Source of the DNA: Arachnopeziza araneosa
Taxonomy: Eukaryota; Ascomycota; Leotiomycetes; Helotiales; Arachnopezizaceae
Reading direction: 5' to 3'
DNA: 64,000 nt
Assembly: GCA_003988855.1 (NCBI GenBank)
Contig: QYAI01000108.1
Location: forward strand, 1 to 64,000
Below, piece by piece: positions 19,234 to 32,700 of the stretch (position 1 is its first letter; each line of letters opens with the position of its first letter). The notes beneath the pieces were generated by a model. The model searched no databases. It worked only from the letters and a program-made list of their open reading frames with translations, and was not told the origin of the DNA. Position numbers and translations under genes: made by a program.

Positions 19234-22200
19234 TTTATCCGAGAACCCTCTTTTAAACTTTCTGTGTTAACTAGCTAAAAACAGCGTCCCCCAATGCCCG
19301 GGGTAGAAAATGTATTCGTTCCTCCATAGTAATAACTTTGAAAATTCCCTTTGACCAGGTGATGAACATCGTATTCCGGTCGAACTCCCATATTATAAGA
19401 ACCCGAATTTTAAAGGGAGAGAGGAACCACTTCAACAGGTTTCGAATCTATTTCTGGCCAAAGATGCTCCATCTTCCATGTTGCTGTCTATACCCGCTCC
19501 GACCTGATCCCCGCTCTTAAGACCACAATAATCCAACCTAATCTGATCGGCAAACTCCAGACCAACGTGATCTCCACAATCCAAACCAAAATCGAGCCAA
19601 TGTGGTCACCCCATTCCAAACCAAACTGCAGGCCAATCTGAACCTCGAGCTCCACCGGCTGGACCCGGCAGTGTGGTTAGCTCTGGCATATGCCGAGCAG
19701 GATCGGAGGATATGGAAGAGACATCAGAACGTGACGTAGAGTAGATGCAGGCCCTCGGTATTTTAGTACTTCGTACGGATATATAAATATTACAAGATAC
19801 TCTTACAATCTGTAGATTTCTGTCATTACAATACATAAGATTTTATCTCACACTCTCCTTCTATGAATCACGGACTCTATCACATGGCGTTAACATATCT
19901 GTCTCATTTGTTGCCTACTGCTGCCTATTGCATGTTGATGCATATAAAACACCTGTAGTTACAGTCTTACAACAGTAACTCTTCTACTACTGGTCTATTA
20001 GAATGATTGGTAGTCAACCCGTGACCTGCTCGCTAACAGTACCTAGGTACTACCTAGGTAGGTATCGAGTTAGATCTCAGATCACGTGCCACTGAGACAG
20101 CTGCCTGATAAGCAGCCTGGAGGTTCCAAAGCTGTCTCCTATCCTAGCTATCTCGGGTCTACTACCTACACTCTTGAAGCCTAGCTTTTTAAAACTTGGC
20201 TTTGCCCTAGAAGCCAGTTAGATTCGTTTGCGTACAGCTAGTATGCTTACCCTGACGGCTCTCCGTGCTAGGCAAGAGTAGCCAGCCTATCGACGTCGAG
20301 CGGTCGTCCAATACCTACCGAGCTGGGACCGGGTAACCAGCCCGTTAGGACGCTAGCACCCTCAGCCGCACCGAGGACTACAACGTACCTTACATATATC
20401 GACCGTGCCTCTGGAATTATAGATCTAGTCTTCTACAAATGAGCATAAAATTGAAGCGTGCCTTAGCTATCTTTTTACAGTTGTCTTAGGTGTTTTCGTG
20501 AGGCCTCATCTCCTCTCTTCATATCGGGATTCGAGACCCATGATCAACTCATATGTAGTGTTTGGACACATTCTTCAAGATGACAAGCCCACTACCACCC
20601 GATAATCGTCCCTATAGCGCCCTCTTTCGCACATCAGAAATCATGAAAGTCCCCATTCAATGCCTCCTCTCACACCACGCCAACCAACCAAACCGGCACA
20701 TGATTCACTCACACACAAAAGATATCCTCCGCACTACTTGCAAGACCGGCGGCAACGTCAAGAATGTGAATCTACTCAACATGGGTGATGGGACCTTAGA
20801 ACAAGCCCCCATAACCGGTCGATCCTACTTGTGAGATTTTCCCACACTTTAGAGGAACCACAGATGTTCCTTTTGTAGGTTAGTGTGGAAGACATTTCAG
20901 CCAATTTGAATCTGCCAGATGTCCTAACTCTCCTTAGTGGAAGACGGACTGAAGAGTCATTTCTTGCACGGACAAACTTTCACAGCCAGAGTCCGCTACA
21001 CCACTCCCCAGGACATGCTACAGTATGAGAAACCATAGTTGAAGCAGGCAGGAAGAGGATCAAGGCAGATTCCCGCATCTCCACTGTCCAGCATCAGAGA
21101 CGCTAATTGAAGCAGATTGGGAACGGAGGTGGATCAAGGAAAATTGCTGCTCCTTCCCTCACTTTCGTCCACATCTTTGGAACTATTTTGGGTAGAGACT
21201 ATCTATAATATGAGTTAACGATCATTCAATTGGATATATTACCTAGTTTTCGCAAATTGTTTGGTTCGTACGTATTACTAATTTTGTGCGAAGAATTCGG
21301 TTTGTGCATGCTGTTTGATTTGTACAAACTCTCTACTTAGTGGATCAGAGTTGATGCTATTAACTTCCTCGGAATTAAAAAAAATCGTGCACTATTTACG
21401 CTCCTAGCAAAGTGCCGGCTCTTAACATGATTCATCTCAATCTGTTCCCGAGAAACAAGTTGCGATTCCTCATCATCCTGCTCTAATATTCTTGAACTCA
21501 CATCCCTGATTTTTCTACCTCTTATACTGTGCTTGCAACGTCTCTTTCTAGTTGAATCGTTGCTAGAGGAGGAGATCTTGGCATTTTTCAAATACTTCTG
21601 CAGAGGATCTTTCCCATCCCCATCGCATCATGTCCGATACCCGTGATACTCCTACTAAGGGCGGACCAGCCATTACAAAAAGTACCACTCCCTATTACGG
21701 ATGTCGCCGGGAATGCAATTAGGGATGTTTCCTTAATGCAGATCACAGTGTCTAAGTTCTGTTTCGCAGATTACAAATACAATGTCTTAGTATTGTTTGG
21801 TGGGGCACGCGAGCTTCTAGCGGTACCCGGTACCCGAGTGGGTATTTATACAGCATAAATTCCTAGAGTCTAGGGGGCAAGAATTAGTTTATAACTTATC
21901 GAAACTCTACTACTTGTATTACTACCGGATCTACGACCCTAACATGAAGGCTCCTTGAAGAAAAACAAATCTGGTAAGTGTCACTTTTGGCGGGAACCTT
22001 CGCAGAAAGAAAGTCCGAACTCCGGACTGACCGGTAGAATGACATTACACGAGCCACCACCGCTCACATATCTGGCTATACCTTATCTATCTCTATATCT
22101 ACCTTTTTCTTAATCTAACCTTGGTTCCATTGTTTCTATGTTATTCTCACAATATCATTCCACTAATCACTCTCTCTTTTCAGAGCCTGTGCAGGCTGTG

Positions 22201-22328
22201 GATACATCTATCTCCCTTCTAGTGGCTCGTCTAGACAGTGAATATCCTACAATAAAACTCAAGTATCGTCTCGTACCAGCCAGTATTGCGTCTCATTCCC
22301 TCACGTCTTTGTACCTACCTACCTAGCT
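19234..22328. other. 3.1-kb gene-poor spacer, left border of the polyketide cluster
   Basis: No gene can be supported. Short open frames at about 19338, 20562 and 21337 lack good ATGs or motifs. Small palindromes such as GTACCTAGGTAC near 20039-20050 and repeated TACCTA units occur. Some of it may be decayed mobile DNA, but I see no terminal repeats or transposase. The last 310 bases are the FSH1 promoter. Confidence 0.45.
22018..22025 (-). promoter_or_regulatory. CGGAGTT-type element upstream of the FSH1 hydrolase
   Basis: AACTCCGG on the plus strand, inside AAGTCCGAACTCCGGACT. It lies 304 bases before the FSH1 ATG. It is a seven-base match to the element found repeatedly in this cluster. 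Confidence 0.45.
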
Positions 22329-23168
22329 ATGGCCCCTGAAAAGACCAGCGCTGATCAAGACACGCTCCACCTGCCTCGAATTCTGTGTCTTCATGGAGGC
22401 GGCACCAATGCTGTTATTTTCCGTATGCAGTGTCGTGTTATTGAACGATGCCTCAAGACCACATTCCGCCTATGTTTTGCAGATGCTCCATTCTGCCCCT
22501 CCGAGCCTGGGCCAGATGTCGTCTCAGTCTACAAAGACTTTGGTCCTTTTCGCACATGGCTGCCGCTCCCAAACAGTGCTGAAAGACGAACGGCAGTGAG
22601 AAATCTTGCTGGCACCATCGAAGCGTCACTCCAGCACGCCATGGCGGAGGATGACCGGAAAGGTGCGACGGGCGAGTGGGTTGGCCTGCTGGGCTTTAGT
22701 CAAGGCGCCAAAGTCTGCGCATGTCTCCTTTACCAACAGCAACAACTTCTCTCAACCTCAAATCTGAGACCTTCTGAGCGCTGGGGGTCTGGAAGTATTA
22801 GAAAGACTAATGGGGATAATCGCATCCATAATTTTCGCTTCGCTGTTCTTCTCGCTGGGAGAGGCCCCCTCGATTCGCTGAATTCAGACCGTCTTCTAGC
22901 ATCAAACCAACACAACAACCTACCAGAGTATGGAGGAGGTGACACAATATCGCAAGAACGACCAATTCTGTCACTACCAACCATTCACGTGCATGGGCTG
23001 GCGGATCCAGGACTGGCTTTGCACAGGCAGTTGTACGAGCACTGCGATGCAAAGAGTGCGCGGCTGATTGTATGGGATGGGGAGCACAGAGTACCAATCA
23101 AGTCAAAAGACGTTATGATTGTAGTAGAGGAAATTTTATCTGTGGCTAGAGATACAGGTATAGCGTGA
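22329..23168 (+). CDS. FSH1-family serine hydrolase (CitA/MrPigG-like role)
   Basis: Intronless, 279 residues, alpha/beta-hydrolase fold without signal peptide. The opening strand RILCLHGGGTNAVIFRMQCR is typical of the FSH1/ovarian-cancer-2 family. The triad can be placed at Ser124 in GFSQG, Asp226 in HGLADP and His253 in GEHRVP. In citrinin and Monascus azaphilone clusters an enzyme of this family (CitA, MrPigG) assists the NR-PKS that ends in a reductive-release domain, probably by clearing or hydrolysing the bound chain. PKS1 in this window has exactly that architecture, so the same role is inferred. It is the left-most gene I assign to the cluster and shares the CGGAGTT-type element upstream. 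Family assignment is firm; the precise reaction is not. Confidence 0.88.
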   Translation: MAPEKTSADQDTLHLPRILCLHGGGTNAVIFRMQCRVIERCLKTTFRLCFADAPFCPSEPGPDVVSVYKDFGPFRTWLPLPNSAERRTAVRNLAGTIEASLQHAMAEDDRKGATGEWVGLLGFSQGAKVCACLLYQQQQLLSTSNLRPSERWGSGSIRKTNGDNRIHNFRFAVLLAGRGPLDSLNSDRLLASNQHNNLPEYGGGDTISQERPILSLPTIHVHGLADPGLALHRQLYEHCDAKSARLIVWDGEHRVPIKSKDVMIVVEEILSVARDTGIA

Positions 23169-23401
23169 AAGCTGAAAGAGCAAATGAGTTTTAGAGTCGT
23201 GAGGAAAGTCACCATCGAAATCTGGCGATCTACCTTTATAAATTGCGGGTTTTATAGAATGTCTTGAAAGAAAAAGAATATTATAATAATTCTAAGAGAT
23301 AATTTACTGACCGTTCTGACTTTTATAATTGTCTATGATGGATGAAGGTCTACTAGAGTTAAAATTTTATAATAATCGCTCAAGCTTAGATGGTACCTTA
23401 T

Positions 23402-25568
23402 CTAATAATGATTGTCAAGTTTATACTCAGCCTTAATCTTTTCCGCCGCCACTTCACCTACTAGATATGCAGTTGATTGCACATGGGAACTACCATTTTT
23501 GTGTTAGCATATCTAGATATAATGTTAAGAAAGTGAAATCTATACCTTGGGATGATTGGCATGATGCTCAAATCAGCAACCCTGAGTCCATCCAGCCCAA
23601 CAACGCGGAAGTTGGGATCAACACATGTTCCAACTTCGCCTCTCTTTCCCATCTTCACTGTGCCACCTGCGTGCCAGAGATGGCTGACATTTGATCGAAC
23701 GTACTCCTGCGAAAAGGTCAATAGATATTACATCGTAGATACACTGCAGCCACGAGAAACTGGTTTTGGACTTACCAAAACATCCGAATCCTCTAAAGTA
23801 GCTGGGCCAGGTTCCAGATCTTCCGTGGGTATTGCTGCGTTGCGGAGGAATCTGGCTGTCTTCTGGACTGCCTCAATGATAGCTTCGGTATCGTAATCAC
23901 TCGAGAGGAAATTCAAGTCGATCCCGGCAGCGACTTTGGGATCCTTCTCTTGGAGGAAGACTCGTCCTGTGGATTGGTTGTTCATCATCACGACGCTGAT
24001 ATTCCAGATGAAGCCGTCTTGTGCACGATTGGGCGTGATGCGCTGTCGACAATCTACCTGTTAGCTACAGTACACTGAAACGAGTGATTGAGCAGGATGG
24101 GAAACTCTTACGCTGAGCATCTCATAAGCGCGTGTACTTGGGTTGGTGAGATGCTTTTGCACTGCAGCATCGAGGGCCTGCAGACCTTTATACTTGGACG
24201 TGTCCATTTTAAAGTAGCCATGACAGCTGAGAACAGGATCATCTGCCAGAAGCCCACTTCGGTCCTTGAGCCATTGGTCTTTGGCCCCTTCATTCGATAC
24301 AATCTTGTCCAGGCTAATATATCCATCTTTGATGGGAGCGGCGAGTCTAAGGATGGGGTGGTCGAGAAGATGCTGCCCAATGCTGGGTTGGTCCAGAACG
24401 ACTGGGATGCCATTGTCGGCCAAGTCTGCGGCTGGACCAACACCAGAGAGGAGGAGAATCTTTGGCGTATCGATAGATCCTGCGCATAGAATCGTTTCTT
24501 TTGACGCGTGGTCTGAATTCTCGGTGAGCGCGATTTTCACTTGGACAAGAACGGTTCTTCTTACATGTCTCTCCAGAATCGACCTCGACTCCAATCGCTT
24601 TCTTCCCTTCAAAAATTATGCGCGTAACTGGTTTATTTGTCATCACTTGGAGGTTCTCTAGTCTCTGTTCAAGGTACGCCGATGCTGCTGTGACACGATA
24701 GCCGTTGTGGGTAGTGGCTGGCGAAACACCAAATCCAATACTATCGTGTGAGCTGATATCTGATACCAGGGGGACCTGTCATTTGCTTAACAAAGAAGCA
24801 TTCACTTAATGAAAAGCTGCACGTACCTCTCCATATTTTTCAACTGCGTCTATAATCAGCGGCAGAGTAGGGTCCCATACAGCGCCGAGCGTAACGTCGA
24901 CAGGTCTTTACACCGCATCAGCATATTTCCCCTGGCCTTGGATGAACCAATACGGACCCCGTCGTTCCGTGAGACGCTTTATCAGGATTGACGTATTTCT
25001 TGTACTCGTGGGGCGTGAGATTGTGGTAGTTCTCGATCTTCAAATTCCGAATCAGCAAGAGCATAGACAGCTATACGCGTGTGGTCTCAGCAAAACCAAA
25101 CCACTTAGCATCTATACATACCTTCTTCATATGCTCAACAACACTCGTCCACTTCCAAGTATCGTCTCCAACAAGTCTCGCCCACTCGTCATACTCACAC
25201 TTTGCACCCCAATCCCAGAGTCCAAGGTTTGTCGCAGACGAGCCACCCAAACCTTTTCCACGATGGTATGCGAGTTCCCTGCCCTTCAGCGCCGTCTGGG
25301 GGATCGTCTTGTAGCCGTAGTCGAGACCACGCCCACCAGTCACCCAGTAGGTATGCCTTTCCCCAGCGATTCTGGTCTCAGGGTCTGCATTTAGACCACC
25401 CGCTTCGAGCAACAGCACGGACGGCTTGGACGCAGAGCTTGCGAGTCGAGATGCTACTATCGATCCTGCGGTACCGCCTATACCAAGTAACCAGTTAAAT
25501 TGATGGAGTATTCAATGTCAAACTCTCTTACCTCCCACAATGATAAAATCTGCGGTTAGGGTGGCCAT
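23402..25568 (-). CDS. GMC-family FAD oxidoreductase, with a frame break in the middle
   Basis: Glucose-methanol-choline oxidoreductase of roughly 600 residues, likely oxidising an alcohol of the pathway. The N-terminal FAD site ADFIIVGGGTAGSIVA spans the first intron. Exons 25568-25532, 25477-25122, 25037-24958 and 24905-24827 join in frame, and the fifth starts at 24775. GKGLGGSSATNLGLW (GMC signature 1 region) and AGSIDTPKILLLSGVGP (signature 2) are clear. The C-terminal WHAGGTVKMG carries the catalytic His region, and VQSTAYLVGEVAAEKI closes the protein. Between GVEVDSGET and KIALTENSDH, near 24540-24565, the frame shifts by one. The only GT...AG pair there would be a 25-base intron, too short for normal splicing. 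Either the gene is damaged or an unusual splice is used. Two further introns lie near 24110-24060 and 23770-23710, and a last one precedes the tail. Confidence 0.75.
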
Positions 25569-26774
25569 GATAGTAGGCCTACTTTGCTGGTACTTGGGCT
25601 CGTCAACGGCACTTGCAATTCAAGCCCGGATCATCACGCTGTCATATGTGAATACGGCATGGTTCAGTCTGATTGTTATGAGTTTCTGGTAATTCCTTCT
25701 GCACAGTCCGGAGAGAATAAACCCATCATATCAAACGGAGCCATATGCGGACAATCTGTGATTCCGGCCAAAACTCCGGCTGACATAGGAGTCCAGGATT
25801 TTTATAACGGAGATTTGTCGACTTGCGTTGTTCTCTGTCTATCCAAGCATTTCTCACGGACTTTGAGTATATAGGAGATTGTAGAGGCAATCCACAGAGA
25901 AAAACATTGTGCCCAAATCAGAGAACCCATGCACCATCAGTATAGCATAAGAATTATATCAGAAATGCACCAGACATTCCTAGTTTTTCAACGTCATATT
26001 TCGTGCTAGAGGTTTAGCTTTCTATTCACAATACGTCGAATTACGTAGTCTTGATAATCGTGCGAATGCTGTCGATGCTACCGGTAGAGCTAAGAAGTGG
26101 TGCTTAAGTATAGGAAGCGGTCCCGTGCACACGTGACTGCGCTAGTCCTGATTAAGACGCCAGAACACCATAATGAGTATACCAACAGTAAGTATTCCTA
26201 GAAATCCAGGAATACCTAATCTCAAAACCCTACTTCAGATGCAAGACTACTTGCTTTCCGCATGAGACGTAGCCATTGTCTAAGCTTTCTGAGTTCCGTC
26301 ATCACCACGGCTATTGTGATGACTGAACAGCCCTCAGTACTACCTACCTACTAGTATCAGGGATATCCGATCACGTAGAAATAGACACACTCTCTCTCCT
26401 AGTATAAACTCCCATATGCCTCTATTATTAGATACGTGACCTAGCATCCTGTGCGCTATAATCATCGTCGCTAAACTGCTTGTATTCACTTATGATTTCT
26501 ATCGAAATTATTTTTTTGATATATCGTCGTTCAAATGTGGTCTATAAATATTTACTTTGCAGTTTTGGAAGTTTTTTTCATTGCCATAAACCTCTTTATA
26601 CTCAATGTTATGATCTAACTATCTTAATTCGCCTCAGACACTTCGTAGCAATTTCGTCTTTCTATAAACTGAGTATAAAAGAATGTGTACTAGCTCAACA
26701 ATCTGTTCAATTTCAAACTCTCTAACGACTAGACTCTAAAGTAAAAAATGAAAGTTTCTGCCTTGCAAACAAGT
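25569..26774. other. Intergenic between GMC promoter and PKS1 3' end
   Basis: No supported gene. The first 220 bases are the GMC promoter with its AAACTCCG element. The remainder is AT-rich with TACCTA and CTAGTA runs. Confidence 0.45.
25771..25778 (-). promoter_or_regulatory. CGGAGTTT element upstream of the GMC gene
   Basis: AAACTCCG on the plus strand, 203 bases before the GMC ATG. The full eight-base match is in the same orientation as the gene. Confidence 0.5.
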
Positions 26775-29700
26775 CTAATTCAGGAACCCGGAACTCTTCC
26801 ATGCTTGTACATATTTCTTCGCCACGGCTGAGCTGATGGGACCCACAGATCTGAGTGTGGGCGAATGCTCACAACTCTGCTTCGTATCCAACAGCAAACC
26901 ACCGCATGACATTCGTATAAAGTTATCATCGAGGAAGTCCACCAGCCTGGCCGCCGGATTATCAGGATCTATTGCCCCAGGGAACGACCGCACTCTACGG
27001 ACCCAATCTTGGAATGGAAGCACACCATCAGGCGGGATGCTAAGCGCCTCGGCCAAGACGGGCACCATCTCAGACCATGGTTGGCGTACAGGGTTGTCGA
27101 TATGATAAATTGGGTAAGGAGATTCATTTCGCAGGACGAGGTCTGCCAAAGTTCCAGCGACATCCTCGACCGGCGTCCAGCATAACTCGCCCTCGAAAGC
27201 CGGAAACACACCCAGTGTCTGCGACGACTTGAGCAGGAACGACAAGTGCTCAATTGGGTTCCAGTACCCACTGACACGCGAGCCAGCTACTTGGCCAAGC
27301 CGGACGCTCATGGCATGGAATTGATCTGGATATTTGTGCAGCGTCTCGTCGAGGATACGCTCGCAGATATATTTGGCTTCGCCGTAGCCGTTGGGTAGCA
27401 CAGCATCCAAAGACATCCTGATCTCAGGCACGAGACGCTCTCCTTCGGGGAGCAGTGGATAGTGCCCAACAACTGCAATAGAAGAGACCAATTGGAAGCC
27501 AACTCGACCTGGATAGTGGCCAGCAATCTCGTTGGCTAGGTCAACTAGGTTGCGCATGACAGTGAATTGGCCTTCCATGGCAGCCAAGGGACGCTTGCCT
27601 GACATTGGCCATGCATTGTGTATAATGTGCGTTACGCTATCGACGAGACGTTTGTATTCGTGTGTTGACAGTCCAAGGAGAGGTTTGGATGTATCTGTCT
27701 GTATCACTTGCAGCTTGGCCTGGGTTGCAGCGTCTAGAAGGATTCCACGATCTGCCATGGCACTTTGCTGGCGCACTTCAGGCTCCGTCGTGCTTCGTCG
27801 ATTTAGACAGATGACAGATGTGACTTGTGGCAGCGATGAGAGGTGTGCAACCAGGTGCGTACCTAGACTCCCCGAGGCGCCAGTGACAAGCACTGTGGTC
27901 GAAGACGACCTGAACGACGATGGTCTTGAAGTAGTTGTGATCGAGGGCCCAGAGAAATCGCGGGTATGGGCAGTGACATATGCCTCAACTGTAGCCCTGT
28001 GTGCTGTCGTTGGTGGCACAATACCGTGGAATGTTGACGGCGGCGGCAAGAGTTGACGGTCGTAGCGAGGTCCTGAAGCCATCGCCAGGAAGACTTTTTG
28101 GATCCTGGTTTCTGGCAAGTAGCCATCCGTCCAGTCAACATATCCATAGCCAGCTGTCTGAAGATCCCGTTGCCAAACTGACTCGTGGGCGATGGCGTGA
28201 TGCCGGTCATCTTCAAAGAGCCACCAGCCTTCAAAGAGCCCAAAGATCATGTCAACCCAGTAGACAGGCTCTGTCATTTCGAGCATCATGAGAAAGCCAT
28301 CTGGCCGTAACATCTTACGAACATTCCTGGTCGACTCCACTAAATTATGCGTAGCATGTATAGCATTACTGCCTAGTACAAGATGTTGTGTACCTATTAG
28401 TTCGTCTGCTGGTACATGCTCGATGTTGTGCACCCGGAACTTCATAAAGGAATATTCTTTGAAGGCCTTGCGTGCCTGTGCTACAAACGACCCAGAAAGG
28501 TCAGTGAAGGTGTACTCGACTGGCACCCCGAGCTTTGCCAGCATTACAGCCATGCCTTTGGTCGTGCCCCCAGTGCCGGCTCCAAGCTCTAAGATCTTGA
28601 GAGGGCCTTGGTCCTTGGGGATTTTGGCGACAAGACGGGTGATAACCTCTTGCATCTGGACATTAGCCAGTTTGTTTAACAGAGAGTCCCCATACAAGCC
28701 TGTGACAAGCTTGCGTCCCTCTTCCGTGCCAAAAATCAACTTCAAACCATCTTGTGAACCTCGCAGCACCTCAGCGAGTTGACTTCCAGCGAAGTGAGTA
28801 AGCTTGTTTGCCCACTCATGGTCTGGAAAGTCCCGCAGGAGTCCAGCTATGGTTTCGTTGACAGGCTTGTAGGCTGCGACAGACATGGCAGTGCGTGTAA
28901 TGACTTCTTCAGAGCCCTCCCCCTTGATATCGATAAGACGTGCCTCCTTTTCTAACATTCCATACAGATATTTAGTTAGAAGCAGCTGATCTTTGACACA
29001 CGAGATACGGGTCAATCGCTGACCGGGCTTTGCAGTGCGTAGAGGACATCCCAATTTTTCGAATGCGTCTAGAGTCAAGGAAATGCAGAGCTGTGTTTGG
29101 CGGGGAAGGACGTTCTCCATGTATCCAGCACAGCGGTAGTCGGTGATGAATTTGTCCGTCAGTTCCTTGACCTCTTCGAATGCTTCCATGACTATGGTTG
29201 GGGAAAGCTCAAGCGCCTGACTCTTGGTGCTTTGATCAGTCGCCGGAGGACTTTGCTCTGAGACTGGGGTAGACGTTGTATTGCTGGAACCATAGGCACT
29301 ATCACCATCATTGCTACTATCAGACACCTTTTCGTTCTCGAAAGTTCCTGTATCCTCCACACCTAGCTTTTCCTGCACAAGTCGTGTGAGGTGACCAAAT
29401 TCGAACACCTCCATCAAATCTGCTGCTGGTAGGGTGCACTTGAAGAGTCCTTCAAGCTCTCGAGCCAGCTCCATTCCCATCAACGAGTCTATGCCAATGT
29501 CTGCCAGCTGGGTTTCCTGCACAATTGCCTTTTCCTCGATACCAGCCATATCAGCAAGAAGCGCCCTGATTTTGGAGACTACTATCTGTGCTTCGGAAGG
29601 TCCACTGGTCACCTTTGCTACAGATGTCCCCTTAGCAGCCACAGCTGTCGAGACTGCTGGGGCAGGTGAAGACTCAACAATCGTAGGCGCAGATTCAGCA

Positions 29701-32700
29701 GCGTTGCTATCTCTAGTCGGTACCACATGGGCGGGTGACAATGCCGAGGGATCACTGAGACGAAGGAGGATCTTGGACATGGACGACTTAGAGACGCGAT
29801 GATAGTGTATCCCGAGAATGACCTCGACGAGTTTGCCATTGATGGAGTCGAATACAAAGAGGTCAGATATCCACACATTCTCTGACTCGGCGTGGTGTTT
29901 TACAAATACGTCCCACTTCTTGATATCTCTATATTCCGGTAAAGTAAGCCGAGGAGATCGCATCCATTTCTCGAACCCTGTCGCAAGGAATAGATCATTG
30001 GCACTGGCGTTTGTCATGCAATTAACCCAAATACCGCCAACCTGGCTGAATGAGTCAGATAGATGAGGATCAAGCCAGCTCTCGACTGCGTGGCTTTTCA
30101 CCACAATCCCAGCGGACTCATGATATCCACCAGCAAGTTTCTGAACGCCTTGGTAGGGCTCAGGGTAGTCGACGATGTCGGAGAAGATCTTGTAGATATG
30201 GCGGCGTCCTTGAATGATGTCTGCTGTGTCGTCCTGTAGCAACTTTAGACATCGCTGGTGGCCAACAAGCCGCTCGCAGTGGGCAAAGCCATGCTGGCTT
30301 TCCGCGTCCTCAGTGGAGATATACAGCACTGAACCAGAAGAGTGTACAGTTGTCCTACTTCCAGCTATGCTGACAATCTGCCAGTCCCAGCTGTGAAGAC
30401 TTTCGTCCTCGGCTTGAACTTGCAGCGAGATAGTTCGCGATGGATCTATACAGACAGGGCTCTGGTTCTCCACGTTGCGCAGCATAGGCTGCCGGTTGGA
30501 TGCCAAAACGTCGTGGCAAATGCTAGCAAGTGCATCGATGACTATGTTAACTTGAACAGTGGCCGGTAAAATTGGTGCGGTCTTCGCAATGACATGTCCA
30601 GACATGAGCTCCTGATAGATTTCTGATTCGGTATTGATGGAGAATTTAGCAGACTGCTTCTTTTCATCTTGAAAGCCAGCAAATGTCCAAAGACTCTTAG
30701 GGGCCTCGCTTGGAGTCTCTTGCTGGATTTGAGGGGCGTGGTCCAGTTTTTGCGGCACCTTAAGCTCTACCCAGTGGCGGGACTGTTCAAATTGATATGC
30801 TGGCAACAAGAGCGGTGTGTACTCGTACGTCTGCTTTCTGTTGTGTGCCCAATAGGTTAGCTGCGAGAGACCCTCTCCCCAGAGGCCCATTGTCACAGTG
30901 GTGAGGAACTGGAGCCCGTTATTGCTGGTTATATTGACTGGCTGAAAGAAGTGTCCTTTTGGCTGACCCAATGCACGAGAAGCCATGTTAGTAATGGTAG
31001 AGTTCGACCCAGCCTCAAGCCAGATAGCGCCCGGATATTTGCTAGCTAGTCTTTGCACAGCATGGTCGAAGTACACGGGATTCCGCATATGGTTGGCAAT
31101 ATACTGTGCTGTGAGCTGCCCGGTCGATTGGACCTCTGTGGCGTGCTCGAGATGAATGGCTGGCGTGCTGTTGAATGTCAGCTTCTCACCGAGGTCCTCG
31201 AGTTGTTGTCGGTGCGGCTCAACCAAGGTCGAATGGAAAGCATTGGTAACATTGAGTTTCTTGTATCTCACACCAACATATTGGGAGGTATTCATCAGCG
31301 TTTGAATGACAAGGTCGATAGCCTTGGCCGACCCGGCGACGGTGAAGCTTGTCGGGCCATTGAAGCAGGCAACGGTAGGCGTCTCTTCGCCAGCACTTTC
31401 ACATAAAGTCTTGACCTTGGCCAGGAGCGACTTAACCAGCTCCAGGTCCGCCTCAACTGCTACCATAGAGCCACGTTCAGGACCCCAGGAGTCTTTGATG
31501 ATCTTTGCTCGACCAGCAATCACTTTGACAGTGTCCTGCAAAGATAGGATACCAGAAATGCAAAGGGAGGTGAGTTCGCCAAAACTGTGGCCTACAACTG
31601 CAACTGGTTGAATGCCAGAATCGATCCAGGTCTTAGCACAGGCGTACTGCATTGCGAACAGCATCGTCTGTAGTTTAACGGGATCCGTAATAGGGTCCTT
31701 CTCAAAGATGCCGGGGAAAATACTATCGCATCCGGTAGCGCGGATAGCAGCATCACACTCTTCGAGCCAGCCCCTGAATGCGGCCACGCTGTTGTATATA
31801 TCCTGGCTTAGACCAACCCAAGTAGAGATCTGACCGCCAAAGCAGAGAATCACAGGCCTTGGGGTATGCATAAAGATGCGACTGGGTTCAATCCCTTGAG
31901 TCTCTGCTTCCGTCAGCTCATTTATGAGCTGTTCTGTCGTGCGGCAGCCAAATATCCAGGCTTGGTCGAGAGAAGGGTTGGACTGGCGGCAGATATTGAA
32001 AGCGATGTCTGCCACTGATATGTTGTTCTTAGAGTCTGCCCACCTCAGAAGAGCTGGACGTAATTTTGCGGCATAGGCTCTGATAGCTCGCACGTCCTTG
32101 CCACAGATTCTGAGTGGGATATCGATGGATGGAAAAGGGACTGAGGGCGAGGATGAACCATCAGTTACTGCTCGAGGAACCTCTGTAACTATCATAGATG
32201 CGTTGGATCCCGAAGCCCCATAGTTATTGATCAAAGCCGCACGAAAGTCACTATCCCACCTCCTTGCCTTCGTCGCGATCTCAATGTTGTCTTCCTGTCG
32301 CATACCCAGATGCGAGTTGATCTTTGTAAAACTACGCTGTGGTGGGATCACTTTTTGCCCGACGATAAGCAGAGTCTTGACCAGTGACACAGCACCAGAC
32401 GTGCATTCTGTATGTCCAATGAGGCCCTTGGTGGACCCCAGTATCAGCTTATCATTGCGTGCTTGCCCACCGAGCACGTTCTTGATACTCTCATACTCGG
32501 CTGGGTCACCAACCTGAGTTCCAGTACCGTGAGCCTCGATATACCCGATCTGTGAAGGTTTGAGAGAAGCCTCGTCAAGCACTTTCTGAAAGAGACTGCT
32601 TAGAGACGGCGAGTTGGGCACAAAGATAGGTGTGCAGTTCTGGTTCTGCAGCACAGCCGAACTGGGGATGACGCCGAGTATCTGGTCGCCGTCCGCAATA

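Noticed and set aside
20510..20550. GGGATTCGAGACCC resembling a tRNA B-box
   Set aside because: No A-box, acceptor stem or cloverleaf could be drawn around it.
20562..20834. 90-codon plus-strand open frame in the gene-poor spacer
   Set aside because: Starts with TTG, no recognisable motif, and surrounded by non-coding sequence.
21337..21591. Basic 84-codon minus-strand frame
   Set aside because: No in-frame ATG near its beginning (a stop lies just upstream) and only low-complexity basic and Ser-rich sequence.
19234..22328. Transposon in the gene-poor spacer
   Set aside because: No terminal repeats, target-site duplication or transposase-like frame could be identified.
24540..24564. A 25-base intron in the GMC gene
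   Set aside because: It would restore frame, but it is far below normal fungal intron size; reported as a frame break instead.
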